DNA from: a bacterium
Lineage (GTDB): Bacteria; Planctomycetota; J058; JAJDCP01
DNA length: 14,796 nucleotides
Reading direction: 5' to 3'
NCBI GenBank assembly: GCA_030428695.1
Contig: JAUIEM010000249.1
Span: forward strand, 1 to 14,796
In this document: positions 14,388 to 14,796 of the stretch, in pieces
Position numbering within the stretch: position 1 is the first letter of the stretch
Layout: the number at the start of each line of letters is the position of its first letter
The notes under the pieces: generated by a model
Told to the model about the DNA's origin: nothing
Seen by the model: the letters and a program-made list of their open reading frames with translations, nothing else
Database searches by the model: none
Translations under genes and position numbers: made by a program

Positions 14388-14796
14388 CGCCCGCATCGAG
14401 GCTGTCGGCCGGAGCTTCTTCGCCGGGCGCCGGCTCCGCCGGGGGTTGTTCCTCTGCGCCCTCGCCGACGCCGGGCAGCGGCACGGGGGCGGGGATCTCA
14501 TCGAGGGGCAAGAGCTCGCCCTCGCGGGGCAGGCGCACGACGAACTTGACCTTCGTGAAGCGGGGGGGCAGGCGCTCGTAGTAGGCGTAGAAGACCTCGT
14601 CGTTGCCGCCCTCCAGGAGGGGCGTGTCGAGCATCGAGTCCGGGTCGTGGTAGATCGCCACCAGGTTGCCGAGGAGGTTGGCCGAGTAGACCTTCTCGTA
14701 GGCGGCGCGCTTCTCGGGATCTTCCTCCCACATCGCCCGGGGGTCCTCGACCACGCGGCCGCCGGTGTAGACCCAGCCGACCTTCAACATCGAGCT
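14380..14796 (-). CDS. Unrecognised protein, N-terminus probably off window (DUF4159-like?)
   Basis: 138 residues are visible. The frame is open to the right edge; an ATG at 14790 exists, but no ribosome site can be judged, so the true start probably lies outside. The first 85 residues form a folded-looking domain (VGWVYTGGRV, then NLLGNLVAIYHDPDSM, then FYAYYERLPPRFTKVKFVVR). The last 45 or so are a Pro/Glu/Ala-rich acidic tail. Its stop overlaps the start of the next gene by 8 nt, so the two are translationally linked and followed by the toroid gene. A resemblance to the end of DUF4159 proteins, which often sit in such clusters, is only a guess. No catalytic motif or membrane segment is seen. 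Confidence 0.6.
   Translation of the reverse strand, partial: SSMLKVGWVYTGGRVVEDPRAMWEEDPEKRAAYEKVYSANLLGNLVAIYHDPDSMLDTPLLEGGNDEVFYAYYERLPPRFTKVKFVVRLPREGELLPLDEIPAPVPLPGVGEGAEEQPPAEPAPGEEAPADSLDAGDG

Overview
The window is GC-rich (about 70% or more by eye) and gene-dense. It suggests an environmental bacterium of the Planctomycetota or a similar lineage. The signs are a transmembrane Ser/Thr kinase with a long C-terminal extension, an FHA-domain protein, an alpha/alpha-toroid (prenyltransferase/squalene-oxidase-like) secreted protein, a Ser-rich lipoprotein, and many unrecognised membrane and secreted proteins. The phylum is an inference from gene content. There is no rRNA, tRNA, CRISPR array, integrase or transposase that I can see.

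Layout. (1) 1-2563, minus strand: an FHA plus AN1-like zinc-finger protein cut by the left edge, with a plausible promoter, and downstream of a lipoprotein gene that ends before a perfect hairpin terminator. (2) 2747-3742, plus: a family-2 glycosyltransferase fused to a C-terminal nucleotide-binding-like domain. (3) 3780-6131, minus: a transmembrane Ser/Thr protein kinase. (4) 6132-6487: a 356-bp divergent intergenic region filled mostly by a large interrupted palindrome (6221-6422, 'element A'). (5) 6488-9711, plus: a PcrA/UvrD helicase overlapping by 13 nt a gene for a secreted EF-hand membrane protein. (6) 9721-10809, minus: a 10-TM DMT-like transporter of visibly lower GC. (7) 10922-11036: a shorter, diverged copy of the palindromic element ('element B'), directly after the stop codon of the next gene. 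(8) 11038-12201, minus: an inositol-1-phosphate synthase. (9) 12291-14796, minus: a likely operon of an unknown partial gene, a three-TM protein and a secreted alpha-toroid protein, the first two overlapping.

The most notable unexplained structure is the two-copy palindromic repeat family (A and B). It has no coding capacity, shares a core of about 60 bp at roughly 92% identity and a 25-bp arm at 84%, and could be a MITE-like or BIME-like element. The right end of element A also supplies a possible -35 hexamer for the helicase gene. The kinase and the FHA protein could belong to the same phospho-signalling network, but nothing here links them directly. The alpha-toroid operon appears to work in the envelope or periplasm.
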